Of a stretch of 64,000 bases of DNA, positions 16,598-25,387 are shown one piece after another. The notes under the pieces are model-generated. The model saw only the letters and a program-made list of their open reading frames with translations. It was not told the origin of the DNA and made no database searches. The stretch is from Chitinophagales bacterium (GTDB lineage: Bacteria; Bacteroidota; Bacteroidia; Chitinophagales; Chitinophagaceae): the NCBI GenBank assembly GCA_020636495.1, contig JACJXQ010000008.1, positions 806,001 through 870,000 of the forward strand. Direction: 5' to 3'. The first letter of the stretch is position 1. Each line of letters begins with the position of its first letter. The position numbers were made by a program, and so were the translations under genes.

Positions 16598-16996
16598 TTA
16601 TTTATCGAAAAATAAGTATTTGACAGCAACTACGATCATAAATATGGCGAATATCCGCTTAACTACCACACTATCCAGGTCTAGCACTACTTTACTACCC
16701 AGGTAGCTGCCCAGTACAAAAGACACGCATAATATTGCTGCAACTTTCATGTCTATCAGCCCGGCTTTGTGATAATTGATAACACCCAGGATACCAATAG
16801 GGGGTAGCAACATAGCGAGGGATGTTCCCTGTGCCATTTTTTGAGACATACCGAATATAAACACCATAGCAGGTACAATAACTATTCCGCCGCCTATACC
16901 TACCATGCTTGACATGAAGCCTGCCAGCATACCTATCGCCAGTATGCCTATTATATAACCTATGCTCATTTTATGTGTAGTTTTTGGTTTATTCAT
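16598..16996 (-). CDS. Half-size TauE/SafE family membrane protein
   Basis: 132 aa with four hydrophobic segments. The TauE/SafE signature 'LAGFMSSMVGIGGGIVIVPAMVFIFGMSQKMAQGTSLAMLLPPI' is clear, but only one of the two usual repeats (about 250 aa) is present, so it would need to work as a dimer. Half-size members are known in this family. Its start lies within the end of ppa (8-bp overlap), so the two are co-transcribed. Likely an anion or sulfur-compound transporter; substrate unknown. Confidence 0.82.
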   Translation of the reverse strand: MNKPKTTHKMSIGYIIGILAIGMLAGFMSSMVGIGGGIVIVPAMVFIFGMSQKMAQGTSLAMLLPPIGILGVINYHKAGLIDMKVAAILCVSFVLGSYLGSKVVLDLDSVVVKRIFAIFMIVVAVKYLFFDK

Positions 16997-17540
16997 TTTC
17001 TTCTTCTGTACCGAATTTAGCGGTATAGTCGTTGATGCTGTGCATCAGTATTTTCTTGGCCAGTCGCTGCCCTTCAAACTCTTCTATCTTCACTACTTTA
17101 TTCTCCAGTGTCTTATACTCTTCGAAAAAGTGGCGCAGCTCATCAATAAAGTGTGAAGGTAATTCACTTATATCATTAATATGTGCCACGCTCATGTCGT
17201 TAATAGCCACTGCTATCAGCTTATCATCAGCCTCACCCTGGTCCAGCATGCGCATCACGCCTATTATTTTAGCATCCACCAGGCTCATCGGGTGCATGGT
17301 GATTTGTGATAATACGAGGATGTCCAGCGGGTCTTTATCGTCGCAATAGGTGCGTGGGATAAAGCCGTAATTGGCCGGGTAATACACGGAAGAGTATAAT
17401 ACACGGTCCAGTTTTAACATCCCGGTTTCCTTATCCAGCTCATATTTGGCCCTGGATCCTTTGGGTATTTCTATTACTGCTGTAACTGTTTCAGGCACAT
17501 TCTCACCATAACTCACTGAGTGCCAGGGGTTGAAATTCAT
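16989..17540 (-). CDS. ppa: Inorganic pyrophosphatase (soluble, family I)
   Basis: 183 aa. The family I signature Asp67-Asp-Lys-Asp70-Pro-Leu-Asp73 (within 'YCDDKDPLDILVLS') carries the metal-binding aspartates, and 'IPKGSRAKYELDKETGMLKLDRVL' is the usual substrate-binding region. It hydrolyses pyrophosphate to phosphate in the cytoplasm. First gene of a two-gene unit with the TauE/SafE-like gene; a TACCTTTG element sits 20 bp upstream on its strand. Confidence 0.95.
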   Translation of the reverse strand: MNFNPWHSVSYGENVPETVTAVIEIPKGSRAKYELDKETGMLKLDRVLYSSVYYPANYGFIPRTYCDDKDPLDILVLSQITMHPMSLVDAKIIGVMRMLDQGEADDKLIAVAINDMSVAHINDISELPSHFIDELRHFFEEYKTLENKVVKIEEFEGQRLAKKILMHSINDYTAKFGTEEENE

Positions 17541-17560
17541 CTGTATTTAAGTTTAGGCTG

Positions 17561-17568
17561 CAAAGGTA
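17561..17568 (-). promoter_or_regulatory. -7 promoter element of ppa
   Basis: On the minus strand this reads TACCTTTG (consensus TAnnTTTG), followed by CAGC and a short leader to the ppa start at 17540. Confidence 0.55.
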
Positions 17569-17716
17569 AATGTTAAAATCGCTAAAGGGACTAAGAATGA
17601 CTAATAAAAAACAATACCTTGGCAAACATTTCGTTGTTAAAAGAACGTTTGCAGGGCTGCAATGTCACGGGTGTGTAAGTCTCTATTAAGTTTATGAGAA
17701 AAATTACATACCCAAG

Positions 17717-17747
17717 TTGATTTTTTAAAACGACCATCTATCTTTGC
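17717..17747 (+). promoter_or_regulatory. Promoter of the exbB-exbD-exbD-tonB operon
   Basis: TTG at 17718-17720, exactly 19 bases, then TATCTTTG at 17740-17747. This fits the Bacteroidota -33/-7 promoter layout (TTTG-N19-TAnnTTTG) and stands 64 bp before exbB. It is the best-matching promoter seen in the window. Confidence 0.7.
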
Positions 17748-17811
17748 AAGCATTCGTCAACATATTGATTAAATTAGTAAACTAAACTAAAAACTAATAA
17801 AAACCAGAATT

Positions 17812-18648
17812 ATGGCAGAAGTAAAATCAGCCGGAAGCAAGTCGCAAGGTTCACGTGCAGGGCAACCAAAAAATTCAAATGATCTTTTGAAGAACTTTTT
17901 GGTGATAGTGGCTATGATAGCTATCGCAGAATTAATATTCTTTTTCGTGTTAGGTAGCCCGAGCAACTTCCTGGATGAGGAGATGCACAAGCCTAAGAAC
18001 ATGTTGGGTAATATGTTTTTGGGTGGTTTCGTAGTACCTATATTGATGGGTACAGCTCTTACATTATTCTATTATGTATTTGAGCGTGCAATGACCATTT
18101 TCAAAGCTAAAGGAAAAATGGGTGCTACTGAATTTGTACGTAAAGTACAGTATCACCTGGCTAATAAGAACCTGGATGCAGCCGTTGCAGAGTGCGACAA
18201 GCAAGCAGGTAGCGTAGGTAATGTAATGCGTGCCGGTCTGCTGAAATACCGCGAAATGATAGACAACCACGAGCTGGAAACTGAGCAGAAGAAAGCTGCT
18301 ATCCAGGAGTCTATCGAAGAAGCTACAGCACTGGAACTGCCTGTCCTGGAAAAGAACCTGGTATTCCTGTCTACTATCGCATCGGTAGCTACACTGGTAG
18401 GTCTGTTCGGTACAGTACTGGGTATGATCCGTGCCTTCTCGGCCATGGCAACAGCAGGTGCTCCTGATGGTGCTGCACTGGCAGCAGGTATCTCTGAGGC
18501 CTTGATCAATACAGCCCTGGGTATCGGTACTTCAGCTATCGCGATCATTTCATACAACTTCTTTACCACTATTATAGATGGTATCACATTTGGTATTGAT
18601 GAAAGCGGTTTCACACTGACCCAAAACTTCGTAGCTAACTATAAGTAA
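17812..18648 (+). CDS. exbB: ExbB/TolQ/MotA family proton channel
   Basis: 278 aa. A Lys/Ser-rich N-terminus precedes a hydrophobic segment at about 26-48, another at about 70-92, a large cytoplasmic domain, and the paired C-terminal helices ('LSTIASVATLVGLFGTVLGMIRAF' and 'ALINTALGIGTSAIAIISYNFF') that form the ExbB proton channel core. With the ExbD proteins it harvests the proton motive force for TonB at the inner membrane. First gene of a four-gene set with gaps of 94, 31 and 58 bp, so probably one operon. Confidence 0.93.
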   Translation: MAEVKSAGSKSQGSRAGQPKNSNDLLKNFLVIVAMIAIAELIFFFVLGSPSNFLDEEMHKPKNMLGNMFLGGFVVPILMGTALTLFYYVFERAMTIFKAKGKMGATEFVRKVQYHLANKNLDAAVAECDKQAGSVGNVMRAGLLKYREMIDNHELETEQKKAAIQESIEEATALELPVLEKNLVFLSTIASVATLVGLFGTVLGMIRAFSAMATAGAPDGAALAAGISEALINTALGIGTSAIAIISYNFFTTIIDGITFGIDESGFTLTQNFVANYK

Positions 18649-18742
18649 TAGTTATCTGCCTGATAGTAAATCGTGATTGAGTGGATGCGTGGAAAATGCA
18701 TGAAACTGAATCTTATTAATTGAACAGTGTAGAACAATACAG

Positions 18743-19408
18743 ATGGGAAAATTAAAAATGCCTCGCAAGAGTACGAATGTGGACATGACCGCAATGTGTG
18801 ACGTTGCGTTCCTGCTGCTGACGTTCTTCATGCTGGCTACACAATTCAAGCCTGATGAGCCGGTGACGGTAGTTACCCCGAATTCTATTTCGGAAATACC
18901 ATTGCCTGATGCGGACATCATGCTGATAACAGTTGACCCCAGCGGACGTATCTTTTTCTCGATAGATAACCAGGTAGTACGCCAGGACCTGATCAACAAA
19001 CTGGATGAAATGAAAGGGCTGAACCTGACTGCCGACGAGAAGAATGCCTTCACGCTCGGCGCTTCAATAGGTGTACCTTTCAACCAGTTGAAATCATACC
19101 TGGGCGCCAAGCCGGATGTACAGGGAGAAATGGATAAGACCGTACCGGGAATACCAACAGATACTACGGTGACTTCTGAAAAGAATGAGCTGGCGCTCTG
19201 GATAAAAGAGGCCCGTTATTCCAACCCCAAACTACGTATAACTATCAAGGCCGATGGTAAAGCATCGTATCCTGACATAAAGAAAGTGATAGGTACGCTT
19301 GAAGGATGGAAGATATTCAAGTTCAACCTGATCACCGGTCTGAAAGCCGTACCTCCGGGTACCGCCAAGTATGACGAGGTGATGAAAGGAATGACTACAG
19401 AACAATAA
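18743..19408 (+). CDS. exbD: ExbD/TolR family protein, first copy
   Basis: 221 aa. A short cytoplasmic N-terminus and one transmembrane helix (about 16-36) carry the essential Asp20 ('MTAMCDVAFLLLTFFMLA'); a periplasmic domain follows, longer than in E. coli ExbD (about 140 aa). An insert between residues 100 and 150 accounts for the extra length. Partner of ExbB in the proton channel. Tandem ExbD copies are usual in Bacteroidota TonB operons. Confidence 0.92.
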   Translation: MGKLKMPRKSTNVDMTAMCDVAFLLLTFFMLATQFKPDEPVTVVTPNSISEIPLPDADIMLITVDPSGRIFFSIDNQVVRQDLINKLDEMKGLNLTADEKNAFTLGASIGVPFNQLKSYLGAKPDVQGEMDKTVPGIPTDTTVTSEKNELALWIKEARYSNPKLRITIKADGKASYPDIKKVIGTLEGWKIFKFNLITGLKAVPPGTAKYDEVMKGMTTEQ

Positions 19409-19439
19409 ACTATTTGTAAATACTTAAAAGCTTAGTTCC

Positions 19440-20030
19440 ATGGCAGAAATGGAAGTCGCCGACAAGGGTGGCAAGAAGAAAGGCCCGGGGGTCAAGAAAG
19501 GGAAGAAACTATCCACCCGTGTGGATCTGACGCCGATGGTGGATCTGGGTTTCCTTCTGATCACGTTCTTCATGTTTACAACTACATTGTCTAAACCAAA
19601 GACAATGGAGATAAACATGCCATATAAGGATGAGAATATCCAGGAGGAGGACGAGACCAAGATCAAGGAAAGTACAGCCCTGACCATACTTTTAAGCAAA
19701 AAGCACAGGGTATATTACTACGAGGGTATGGGTACAGACCCGGAAACTGCTCCTGAAGTAAAGGTAACCACCTTCAAACCACAGGATGGCATCAGGGATG
19801 TGATCATTGACAAGAGGAAAAAGGTGGACGACCTGAAACGTACAGGAGCACTGGGCGAAAAGGACAAAACAACTATCCTGATAAAGCCCGACTCTAATAG
19901 TACGTACGAAGATATGGTGAACATACTGGATGAAATGGCCATTAATGATATCAGGGTATATGCCATAGTAGATATCACTGATGTGGACAGGGAATTTATC
20001 CATGAAACCGAACAGGCCAACGGTCAATAA
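19440..20030 (+). CDS. exbD: ExbD/TolR family protein, second copy
   Basis: 196 aa. The N-terminal tail is Lys/Gly-rich (residues 8-24), then one helix carrying Asp35 in 'VDLTPMVDLGFLLITFFMFTT'. The periplasmic part differs from the first ExbD, so the two are not recent duplicates and may form a mixed dimer. It sits 31 bp after the first exbD. Confidence 0.92.
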   Translation: MAEMEVADKGGKKKGPGVKKGKKLSTRVDLTPMVDLGFLLITFFMFTTTLSKPKTMEINMPYKDENIQEEDETKIKESTALTILLSKKHRVYYYEGMGTDPETAPEVKVTTFKPQDGIRDVIIDKRKKVDDLKRTGALGEKDKTTILIKPDSNSTYEDMVNILDEMAINDIRVYAIVDITDVDREFIHETEQANGQ

Positions 20031-20088
20031 TAACAGTTGTGGAATTGCAGCGCTTTCCGCATCATAATAAATAAAAACATTACTGAAA

Positions 20089-20889
20089 ATGGATGTTAAT
20101 AAAATACTGAACAGCGACTACCTCGATATTCTTTTCGAGGGCCGTAACAAAGCTTACGGTGCGTATGAGCTGCGCAAGAACTATCCTAAGCGTATGATGA
20201 GGTCTATGTTCATCATCCTGGGTATAGGCGTAGTGGTTGCTGCTGCAGCTATAGTATCAAAACTGAAGCCTGCCGAGAAACAAAGGGAGGCTATAACGCA
20301 GGAAGTGGTACTGGCTGAGCCGCCACCAATTGACCCTAACGAACCACCACCACCGCCACCACCACCGCCTCCTCCCCCGGTGAAACCAACGGTTAAGTTC
20401 ACACCGCCGGTAATTGAGAAGGATGAAGATGTGGCTGAGGATGAAGTACCGCCTGAACAGGAAGAACTGAAGGATGCAAGCGCAGGCCTGAAAGATATAC
20501 AAGGTGACCCGAACGCATTGGATCCGGGTATCGTTGATCCGGGACCGGGTACAGGTGTGGTAGAACAGAAAGCTCCTGAGGTGTTTACTTATGTTGAGCA
20601 GATGCCGGAACCTCCGTATAATGTGTATGAGTACATGGCGAAAAACACCAAGTATCCGCAGGTGGCCAAAGAGAGTGGTATCTCAGGCCGTGTTGCTGTG
20701 AAGTTTGTCGTAAATGAAGATGGTTCTATCTCAGGCGTTGAAGTAGCAGGCAACCGCCGTTTGGGTGGAGGCCTTGAAGAAGAAGCTGTGCGTGTGGTTA
20801 AGAGTTTCCCTAAGTGGAAACCGGGTAAACAAAACGGACGTGCCGTAAAAGTTTACTACACACTACCGGTGACATTCAAGCTTGAGTAA
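20089..20889 (+). CDS. tonB: TonB family energy transducer
   Basis: 266 aa. A cytoplasmic N-terminal segment (about 35 aa; 'LFEGRNKAYGAYELRKNYPKR', common in Bacteroidota TonB), one transmembrane helix (about 38-60), and a proline-rich periplasmic spacer with twelve consecutive prolines near residue 85-97 followed by acidic stretches. The TonB C-terminal domain (about 180-266) has 'YPQVAKESGISGRVAVKFVVNEDGSISGVEV' and 'FPKWKPGKQNGRAVKVYYTLPVTF'. It passes energy from ExbB/ExbD to outer-membrane receptors. Last gene before a strong terminator. Confidence 0.95.
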   Translation: MDVNKILNSDYLDILFEGRNKAYGAYELRKNYPKRMMRSMFIILGIGVVVAAAAIVSKLKPAEKQREAITQEVVLAEPPPIDPNEPPPPPPPPPPPPVKPTVKFTPPVIEKDEDVAEDEVPPEQEELKDASAGLKDIQGDPNALDPGIVDPGPGTGVVEQKAPEVFTYVEQMPEPPYNVYEYMAKNTKYPQVAKESGISGRVAVKFVVNEDGSISGVEVAGNRRLGGGLEEEAVRVVKSFPKWKPGKQNGRAVKVYYTLPVTFKLE

Positions 20890-20911
20890 CAGCATATAAC
20901 AGATATTTCAT

Positions 20912-20945
20912 AAAAAAGCAGTCACGTATTTGTGACTGCTTTTTT
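20912..20945. terminator. Bidirectional terminator after tonB
   Basis: AAAAAAGCAGTCAC / GTGACTGCTTTTTT, a perfect 14-bp stem with a 6-base loop between two convergent genes. Confidence 0.93.
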
Positions 20946-20967
20946 ATTGTGTAAAGTACCTGGTCTA

Positions 20968-22065
20968 TCAGAATGGATCAGAGAACCTTTCATCTGTAGC
21001 CAATGTTCTATCTGTCAACGTTTTCAGAAAAGCCACAAGATCAGATTTATCTTTCTGGGACAACCTCAATCCTGTATTGGTTGTGGCTTGCAATGCCGGG
21101 TCGAGCGTAGCAGAAGATTTAATGCCATTGTTATAATGATCTACTACTTCTTCAAGCGTTTTGAACCGGCCATCGTGCATATAAGGCGCCGTCAATTCAA
21201 TATTCCTCAATGAGGGTACTTTGAATTTTGCACGGTCAGACATCATCATGCTTGTTTTTTCTCTACCATTGTCCATAGCCATGCCTTCTGCATCAAGACC
21301 ATTGTTTATATACTTGTTATTCGCAAAATTGAATCCGCTATGACAGTGCGCACAATCAGCACCCGACTGGTTAGGCAAAAACTCATTATATTCCATAAAG
21401 AATAGTTGTCTGCCGTGTTCTTCCTCTGCGGTCAGTGTTGCTTCCCCGGCGAGATATTTATCATATTTAGATTGGTTGGAGATGATCGTATTCATGAACT
21501 GCTCCATTGCCAGCGACATTTTTTCAGGAGTTACCTCCTCGTTGCCAAATGCACGGAAGAACTGGTTCCGGTACATCTCGCTTGCCGATAACTTGGCTAC
21601 TACGTTATCAAGGGTTTCGTTCATTTCCAGCTCGTCTTGTATAGGTTTCAGAGATTGGTCGCGCAGCAGGTGTGCCCTGCCATCCCAGAAAAACTCATTA
21701 GTATGCCATGCTGTATTAAATACACTCATGGCTTGTCTTTTGCCCGGCAGATCGCGTACGCCGATAGAAAAACGGGCAGTATCTGTAAACCCATGAGATT
21801 GCAAGTGGCAACCGGCACAGGCCAGGCTGCCGTCTTGTGACAACATCTTTTCATAAAAAAGCATACGCCCGAGTTTTACCCCTTGCACGGTTGGCGGGTT
21901 GTCGTTAAAAACCGGCATAGGAAATTTTCCCGGGTTGAAATCGTATAAAGTCTGATCGAATGTTACATCCTCAGTTGTGGGTACTTCCGGGTCTTTCTTA
22001 CATTGTGTTAAAAGCAAGAAGGCCAGGATAGATAAACTTAGAAAACGGCTTTTATTTATTTTCAT
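20968..22065 (-). CDS. Di-heme cytochrome c peroxidase / MbnH-MauG family lipoprotein (second copy)
   Basis: 365 aa. Lipoprotein signal with lipobox 'LLTQC' (Cys22). Two c-type heme motifs: CAGCH at 83-87 and CAHCH at 238-242. Conserved family segments 'FYEKMLSQDGSLACAGCH', 'WDGRAHLLRDQSLKPIQDELEM' and 'LTAPYMHDGRFKTLEEVV' are present. The family either reduces peroxide (CcpA) or uses a high-valent di-heme state to modify protein residues (MauG, MbnH). It is the last gene of the minus-strand run beginning at 24533 and overlaps the previous one by 14 bp. The MbnP-like gene in the same run favours the MbnH role for at least one copy (inference). Confidence 0.9.
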   Translation of the reverse strand: MKINKSRFLSLSILAFLLLTQCKKDPEVPTTEDVTFDQTLYDFNPGKFPMPVFNDNPPTVQGVKLGRMLFYEKMLSQDGSLACAGCHLQSHGFTDTARFSIGVRDLPGKRQAMSVFNTAWHTNEFFWDGRAHLLRDQSLKPIQDELEMNETLDNVVAKLSASEMYRNQFFRAFGNEEVTPEKMSLAMEQFMNTIISNQSKYDKYLAGEATLTAEEEHGRQLFFMEYNEFLPNQSGADCAHCHSGFNFANNKYINNGLDAEGMAMDNGREKTSMMMSDRAKFKVPSLRNIELTAPYMHDGRFKTLEEVVDHYNNGIKSSATLDPALQATTNTGLRLSQKDKSDLVAFLKTLTDRTLATDERFSDPF

Positions 22066-23092
22066 AATAATGTTTTTTGTTGTTAATAAATTCTACATCA
22101 GTAAGTGTATTCAGAAAGGCAATAAGATCTTTCTGTTCCTGCATAGTGAGCCCCAAGGGCTGTATAAGGGGGCTTTTGTTCAGGTGTGGTCTGCCCCCGG
22201 AGTTATAATGTTTAACAACTTCTTCAAGACTGTTTAGCGAACCATCGTGCATATATGGAGCTGTCAAGGCAATATTCCTGAGTGTAGGCACTTTGAATAA
22301 TGCATTATCCTCTGCTTTGCCGGTAAGCCGCTGCCTGCCGGGGTCTGCATATTCTGTATACAACCCGTTGTTCTTAAAGCTATAGTCAGTAAAATTGAAT
22401 CCTGAGTGGCAACTGCTGCAATTGGTTCGCGTGCTGAAAAATAGTTTCATACCACGTACTGCTGCGTCAGAAACACCTCTCCTGTCTCCACGGTGCTCGT
22501 ATTTGTCATATGGACTATTGCCGCTCACCATTGTTCTTTCAAATGTGGCAATGGCACGTGTTATTACATACGGGTCAGGATCACGATCAAAGGCCTCCCT
22601 GCTCATTTGTACATATTCAGGTATCTCATTAAGCAGCGTTGCGATATCTACAATATTAAAATCAAACTCGTCATGCTCTTGTATCGGCACCAATATCTGC
22701 ATCTCTAATGTGGCCACACCACCTGCTCTCGTGTAGTAAGGCTGGTAGGCTACATTTGCAAGAGTTGGGGCGTTTTGTCTACCTGGAAGCCCGCCGACAC
22801 CTATGCTTTTGGCGATGTTGTCGCTGAATGCAATATCTGCTTTATGGCAGGAAGCGCAGCTTATTGTATTGTCCCTTGATAATCTCTTATCATAGAACAA
22901 TTGTTTACCCAATTCCCATTTCTCTGTTGAGTATTGATTCTCTTCCGGGAACGGGATAGCAGGAAACCACGCAGGAACGTCACTTGATGACATAACAACC
23001 CCTGTAACCTTGTTCTCCTTCTTAGAACAAGAAGCAGAGAACAAGGTTACAAAAGGAATACATAATAGTATTATAAGACGAACCTGTCTCAT
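22052..23092 (-). CDS. Di-heme cytochrome c peroxidase / MbnH-MauG family lipoprotein (first copy)
   Basis: 346 aa. Lipobox 'FSASC' (Cys22). Heme-binding motifs CASCH (79-83) and CSSCH (225-229), plus 'GVGGLPGRQNAPTLANVAY' and 'LTAPYMHDGSLNSLEEVVKHYN'. It directly follows the MbnP-like gene (6-bp gap), the arrangement known for mbnP/mbnH pairs, in which the di-heme enzyme converts a tryptophan of MbnP to kynurenine so that copper can be bound. Its downstream neighbour is a divergent paralogue, so one may be the MbnP modifier and the other a peroxidase. Confidence 0.9.
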   Translation of the reverse strand: MRQVRLIILLCIPFVTLFSASCSKKENKVTGVVMSSSDVPAWFPAIPFPEENQYSTEKWELGKQLFYDKRLSRDNTISCASCHKADIAFSDNIAKSIGVGGLPGRQNAPTLANVAYQPYYTRAGGVATLEMQILVPIQEHDEFDFNIVDIATLLNEIPEYVQMSREAFDRDPDPYVITRAIATFERTMVSGNSPYDKYEHRGDRRGVSDAAVRGMKLFFSTRTNCSSCHSGFNFTDYSFKNNGLYTEYADPGRQRLTGKAEDNALFKVPTLRNIALTAPYMHDGSLNSLEEVVKHYNSGGRPHLNKSPLIQPLGLTMQEQKDLIAFLNTLTDVEFINNKKHYYENK

Positions 23093-23098
23093 AATAGC

Positions 23099-24058
23099 TT
23101 ATAGTATGTGTACTTTCCTGTTTATTGTACTGCCATCTGCAGACAGGACTTTTACAAAATACAACCCGCTATTTTGCAGCTGTACATTGACAACATCAGT
23201 ACCGGCAGCTACATGCAGTTGTTGCACAGTACGGCCTTGTATATCTGTAATTAATACATCAGCTGTGCTTTGCAGGTTATTAAAGGCAAACGAAACATTG
23301 TGGTTATAAGAGGGATTAGGATAAATACTAACCTCCTCACCAACTGCTGCAACATTGTTAACAGAAACCGGGAAACCTGGTGAGAATACACCTGTATTGA
23401 AGTTATTCAACAACTTCACCTCATCAGCGCCATCGCCGTGTGCTATCAATCCTGCAGATACATCAATACCTTTCAGTGCATTTGTATAATCAGCATTCAG
23501 TGCAATGATGATCTTACCACCTTTCATTACACCGGTAGTAGTAATGCTGGTTTTCATATAATTCTGATCGCCCAATGCATGTATCTCATATGTCTGGTTC
23601 ATACCGCTTCCTGATTTACCTTCCATGGCTACGAAACGATAACCTGAAGCCCAGCCCCAGTGCATAGACGGTGATTTTGGAGCAAGCGGACCTGATTGTA
23701 ACGACGGGTCAGCATGATTGATAGGCGTATCTACACCTATATAGAATGATATCTCTTCAACATTGGTAATATTGAAAGAGCCGAGTGCGTCAGTTACATC
23801 CTGGCTACCATTTGCCAGTATATAGTGATTAGCCACATCGGTGGTCATGCCGCCATCGTGTTTGATCTGTATCTTGGATATGTAGTATTCTATCCGGGTA
23901 ACATTGAAATCATTACCAAGATTATTTTTTGTGCTGTTATTAAACGCAAATGTTCCTCCACTAAGTTTGTGAGTTATATGTAATTCAACTTGAGTTTGAG
24001 CAAATGCGGATGTAAATCCTGCCAATAGCAGCAGTAGTAAAATATTAATATTTTTCAT
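23099..24058 (-). CDS. MbnP-like copper-binding protein with T9SS type A sorting domain
   Basis: 319 aa. Signal peptide to about residue 20 (TSAFA). Residues 22-230 look like the MbnP family: 'VTRIEYYISKIQI', 'ISFYIGVDTPIN', and the hallmark 'PSMHWGWASGYRFVAMEG' (His133-Trp-Gly-Trp136). The last about 80 residues are a T9SS type A domain ('SIYPNPSYNHNVSFAF', 'ITDIQGRTVQQL', 'LQNSGLYFVKVL'). In characterised systems MbnP binds copper after its tryptophan is oxidised by MbnH. Export to the surface by T9SS is inferred from the C-terminus. The two downstream genes encode MbnH-like enzymes. Confidence 0.85.
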   Translation of the reverse strand: MKNINILLLLLLAGFTSAFAQTQVELHITHKLSGGTFAFNNSTKNNLGNDFNVTRIEYYISKIQIKHDGGMTTDVANHYILANGSQDVTDALGSFNITNVEEISFYIGVDTPINHADPSLQSGPLAPKSPSMHWGWASGYRFVAMEGKSGSGMNQTYEIHALGDQNYMKTSITTTGVMKGGKIIIALNADYTNALKGIDVSAGLIAHGDGADEVKLLNNFNTGVFSPGFPVSVNNVAAVGEEVSIYPNPSYNHNVSFAFNNLQSTADVLITDIQGRTVQQLHVAAGTDVVNVQLQNSGLYFVKVLSADGSTINRKVHIL

Positions 24059-24143
24059 AATTAATTGATTTTAAAGAATAATGAACAGAATTGCATACCT
24101 ATATCAATAAAGGCATGCATAAGATGAATACTATTCTTTAGTA

Positions 24144-24533
24144 TCAAATAAGAAAAACACAATTCACAAGATGGTTCCGGAGATTACCGAAAAGTAAAGG
24201 AGGTGGGTGCGGTATAGGAAATACTCTTAAGAGCCGTTGTAGTACCTGACCAGGTTGTATATATGAAAAAGAATTATTGAGTACTTTTTCTACAAATTTG
24301 GCCGAAACCGCCAGTTTTTTTGCAATTGACTGGTCGTCAATGTTGTACTTTACCTCCTTATCAGTGCAGCAACAGTGTGATTTTTTCCCTTTTTTGCCGC
24401 AGCAAACCTTGTCCTTACCATTGTTAATAGTAACATATTTAAGCTTTTTGCCACAATGATGAAAGGATACAGAAATTTCCGTAAGTCCTAAGAGGTAGAG
24501 GCAAGCTACTAATATGACAAGTATATGTTTCAT
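24144..24533 (-). CDS. Small HYC_CC_PP-type cysteine-rich exported protein
   Basis: 129 aa. N-terminal hydrophobic signal (MKHILVILVACLYLLGL), then 'VSFHHCGKKL', 'KVCCGKKGKKSHCCC' and a late 'PPPLLFG'. This order (His-x-Cys, Cys-Cys, Pro-Pro) fits small Bacteroidota proteins annotated as HYC_CC_PP family; the assignment is from memory of the motif layout. The six cysteines and several histidines suit soft-metal binding, for example copper. It lies 85 bp upstream of the MbnP-like gene and reads the same way, so it is probably part of the same metal-handling unit. Confidence 0.7.
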   Translation of the reverse strand: MKHILVILVACLYLLGLTEISVSFHHCGKKLKYVTINNGKDKVCCGKKGKKSHCCCTDKEVKYNIDDQSIAKKLAVSAKFVEKVLNNSFSYIQPGQVLQRLLRVFPIPHPPPLLFGNLRNHLVNCVFLI

Positions 24534-24716
24534 TAATGCAATACGAATATACTAAATAATAAAATAAATGTCTTTGCGACACATAATTTACGCGTCGGGC
24601 TATAACCTGAAAATAATGGCCGTTTTCAAAAGTTTTAAGAAACAATTATACATACGGTAACTATAAGATATTACTTTTGTTGACTGTAATACACAACACA
24701 TACTAATAACACGTAC

Positions 24717-25361
24717 ATGAAGAATTTATCAATACTGTTCAGCACTTTGGCATTTGTGGGTGTTCTGGCACTTTTCGGGCTGAGAATGTCTGAACATAAG
24801 AGCGGAGCTACACAAGGTGCTGCTGATAAAGAGCAAAGCACCAACACGGATACCAGGGGACGCATAGCGTATGTAAACATAGACAGCCTGGAGGCCAGGT
24901 ATGAATACCTGAAAAATAAGAAAGCTGATTTTGAAGAGCGTAAGAAAGGTATGAGCAATGAGCTGGAGCGTTCTCAGAGACAGTTTCAACAAGATTACCA
25001 GTCAGCAGAACGTAAAGCGCAGGCCGGTACGCTTACCGAGGCTGAATACCAGTCGACAGCTAAAAGGCTGCAGCAAATGAAACAGAGCCTGGAAGCAAGA
25101 GAAGCTGCCCTGACAGAGAAACTATTGGCAGAGCAGGACGAGTTCAACAAAGACCTGCAGCAACGATTAGATAATTTCCTGGCAGACTATAACAAGGACA
25201 AGCATTACGATTATATCCTTTCTTACAGTAAGTCTGTAGGCCTGATCATGCTGGTAAACGAGGAGCTTGATATAACAGATGAAGTAGTGGCCGGAATGAA
25301 TGAACTGTATGCCAAAGAGGCTACAAAGGAGAATAAAGACACAAAGAAGAAAAATAAATAG
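24717..25361 (+). CDS. OmpH/Skp-like periplasmic chaperone
   Basis: 214 aa. Signal-anchor or signal peptide at residues 1-20, a low-complexity linker, then the OmpH family pattern: 'RIAYVNIDSLEARYEYLK', a long charged coiled coil (about 60-150) and a C-terminal strand region 'YDYILSYSKSVGLIML'. Skp-type proteins hold unfolded outer-membrane proteins in the periplasm. The very Lys-rich end (KENKDTKKKNK) is usual in Bacteroidota members. The next gene starts 26 bp downstream. Confidence 0.88.
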   Translation: MKNLSILFSTLAFVGVLALFGLRMSEHKSGATQGAADKEQSTNTDTRGRIAYVNIDSLEARYEYLKNKKADFEERKKGMSNELERSQRQFQQDYQSAERKAQAGTLTEAEYQSTAKRLQQMKQSLEAREAALTEKLLAEQDEFNKDLQQRLDNFLADYNKDKHYDYILSYSKSVGLIMLVNEELDITDEVVAGMNELYAKEATKENKDTKKKNK

Positions 25362-25387
25362 TATTTTTCTAAGCAAAACTACATGCT

